From assembly GCA_021785235.1 (NCBI GenBank), contig JAJYGB010000275.1, positions 1 through 7,424 on the forward strand: a stretch of DNA of 7,424 nucleotides, in the 5' to 3' direction. Below, piece by piece: positions 6,647-7,424 of the stretch. How positions within the stretch are numbered: the stretch's first letter is position 1; the number at the start of each line of letters is the position of its first letter. Below the pieces are notes generated by a model, which saw only the letters and a program-made list of their open reading frames with translations, was not told where the DNA came from and made no database searches. The position numbers and the translations under genes were made by a program. The DNA is from Bacteroidota bacterium (GTDB lineage: Bacteria > Bacteroidota > Kryptoniia > Kryptoniales > JAKASW01).

Positions 6647-7424
6647 TTATTTGAAATTATGAAAACTTGGCAAGAACACATTTACGACGACCATCGACAC
6701 AACCGTCAGAACAAACCCGACCATCGACACTATGATGACCGTTCGACCGGTCCACCTCATCACGCGTTTCGAAAGGAGCGCGATAAAATAGATTACCCAG
6801 ACTATGTCCGTTATGATCAACTTCGGATCGGAATAGGAGAAATCTTCTATCGTCTTCGGAAGCCAGGCATAGCCGACCAGTATAACGATCGACAGGAAAA
6901 TGAAACCAAGGACGATAGAGACATAACTCAGCCTTTCCAACGTCTTCAAATCGGGGAGCTTCCTGTAAACAATCCCGAACCTGCTTGCTTTTATTTCGTG
7001 GTACATCATCAGATACAGACCACCGTATACCGCGGCGATCGCAAGCGCACTGTAGCCAAGCATGGCGCTACCGACATGAAGCCCGAGCACACTCGATTTC
7101 AGAAGCGGGTTAATATGAACGTCCAACTTTATAAACGCGGCGGAAACGACCTCAAATAGGAACGCCAGGGAGAGTATGAAGAGTCCCGTTTCTTTCACCT
7201 TCGTTCTCATCTCGATATAGACATATGCGACGGCAATTGTGAACGAGACAACGCTCATAATCTCAAATACGGAGGTCGTGGGGGGGTGACCCGTAAGAAC
7301 AGACTGGCTGATGAGATATACAACATGTACGGCCAGCGTGGCCATCAAGAAACGCGACCTATTCCTTATTCCGAAGGGCTCGTCCAGGAAAAAGGCCAGC
7401 CCATAAAGGAAAATGTTGAACAAA
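6647..7424 (-). CDS. CcsA/HemX-family integral membrane protein (partial, 5' end outside window)
   Basis: Polytopic membrane protein of the cytochrome c assembly (CcsA/HemX) family. About 258 residues are visible and the frame is open to the window edge; the only start-like codon there is a TTG one base from the edge, so the N-terminus is probably missing. I count seven complete hydrophobic spans plus a partial first one: roughly residues 1-13, 24-43, 52-71, 79-100, 112-140, 166-185, 203-217 and 228-251. Family marks are the loop GHPPTTSVFE (45-54), a histidine in span 2 (H33), the GLHVGSAMLGYSA segment (114-126, H116), LPDLKTLERLSY before span 6, and SDPKLIITDIVW (198-209), which aligns with the end of the CcsA WWD motif (WDPKE..W). 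Most WWD tryptophans are absent, which resembles HemX, the membrane protein encoded beside hemA in Bacillus that lowers HemA levels. Its place directly upstream of hemA supports a heme-related role. Family is sure; CcsA versus HemX function is inference. Confidence 0.88.
   Translation of the reverse strand, partial: LFNIFLYGLAFFLDEPFGIRNRSRFLMATLAVHVVYLISQSVLTGHPPTTSVFEIMSVVSFTIAVAYVYIEMRTKVKETGLFILSLAFLFEVVSAAFIKLDVHINPLLKSSVLGLHVGSAMLGYSALAIAAVYGGLYLMMYHEIKASRFGIVYRKLPDLKTLERLSYVSIVLGFIFLSIVILVGYAWLPKTIEDFSYSDPKLIITDIVWVIYFIALLSKRVMRWTGRTVIIVSMVGFVLTVVSMVVVNVFLPSFHNFK

Noticed and set aside
7280..7286. Run of seven G (C on the coding strand) inside the CcsA/HemX gene, considered as a phase-variable tract
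   Set aside because: It encodes the conserved GHPP loop in an intact frame. Seven bases inside a constrained motif is weak evidence for switching, though it is a spot for sequencing error.

Overview
This window is a tightly packed heme (tetrapyrrole) biosynthesis operon. All supported genes lie on the minus strand and read from the right edge to the left: a partial ccsA/hemX-type membrane protein, then hemA, hemC, hemD, hemE, hemH and hemG (hemY-type). The last gene may run into a further gene at the left edge. I see no RNA genes, mobile elements, CRISPR arrays, long repeats or convincing terminators. The long plus-strand frames are antisense shadows of these genes.

Layout, in transcription order. 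At 7424-6647 is the C-terminal part of an integral membrane protein of the CcsA/HemX family, cut by the window edge. After a 66-base, AT-richer gap comes hemA (6580-5312, glutamyl-tRNA reductase), which overlaps hemC (5325-4402, hydroxymethylbilane synthase) by 14 bases. After 27 bases comes hemD (4374-3610, uroporphyrinogen III synthase), which overlaps hemE (3623-2595, uroporphyrinogen decarboxylase) by another 14 bases. After 70 bases hemH (2524-1556, ferrochelatase) starts at GTG behind a strong ribosome binding site. After 160 bases comes hemG (1395-43, FAD-dependent porphyrinogen oxidase). An ATGA overlap at its stop opens a frame that leaves the window.

How the genes work together. HemA starts the C5 pathway by reducing glutamyl-tRNA. 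HemC, HemD and HemE convert porphobilinogen to coproporphyrinogen III, and HemG with HemH perform late oxidation and iron insertion. Missing from the window are hemL (glutamate-1-semialdehyde aminomutase), hemB (porphobilinogen synthase) and a coproporphyrinogen oxidase/dehydrogenase or decarboxylase (hemN, hemF or chdC/hemQ). They must be just outside the window or elsewhere in the genome. Without them the choice between the protoporphyrin and coproporphyrin branches cannot be made from sequence context.

Organism. A moderately GC-rich bacterium using the C5 route. The gene order, the LGD (rather than LGE) variant in HemA and the general flavour of the proteins fit the Bacteroidota/Chlorobiota/Ignavibacteria group. 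This is an impression from family knowledge, not a demonstrated placement. I find no novel system here. The points worth a second look are the degenerate WWD region of the CcsA/HemX protein, two near-identical 14-base gene overlaps, and two very short reading frames that sit in the gaps before hemA and hemG.
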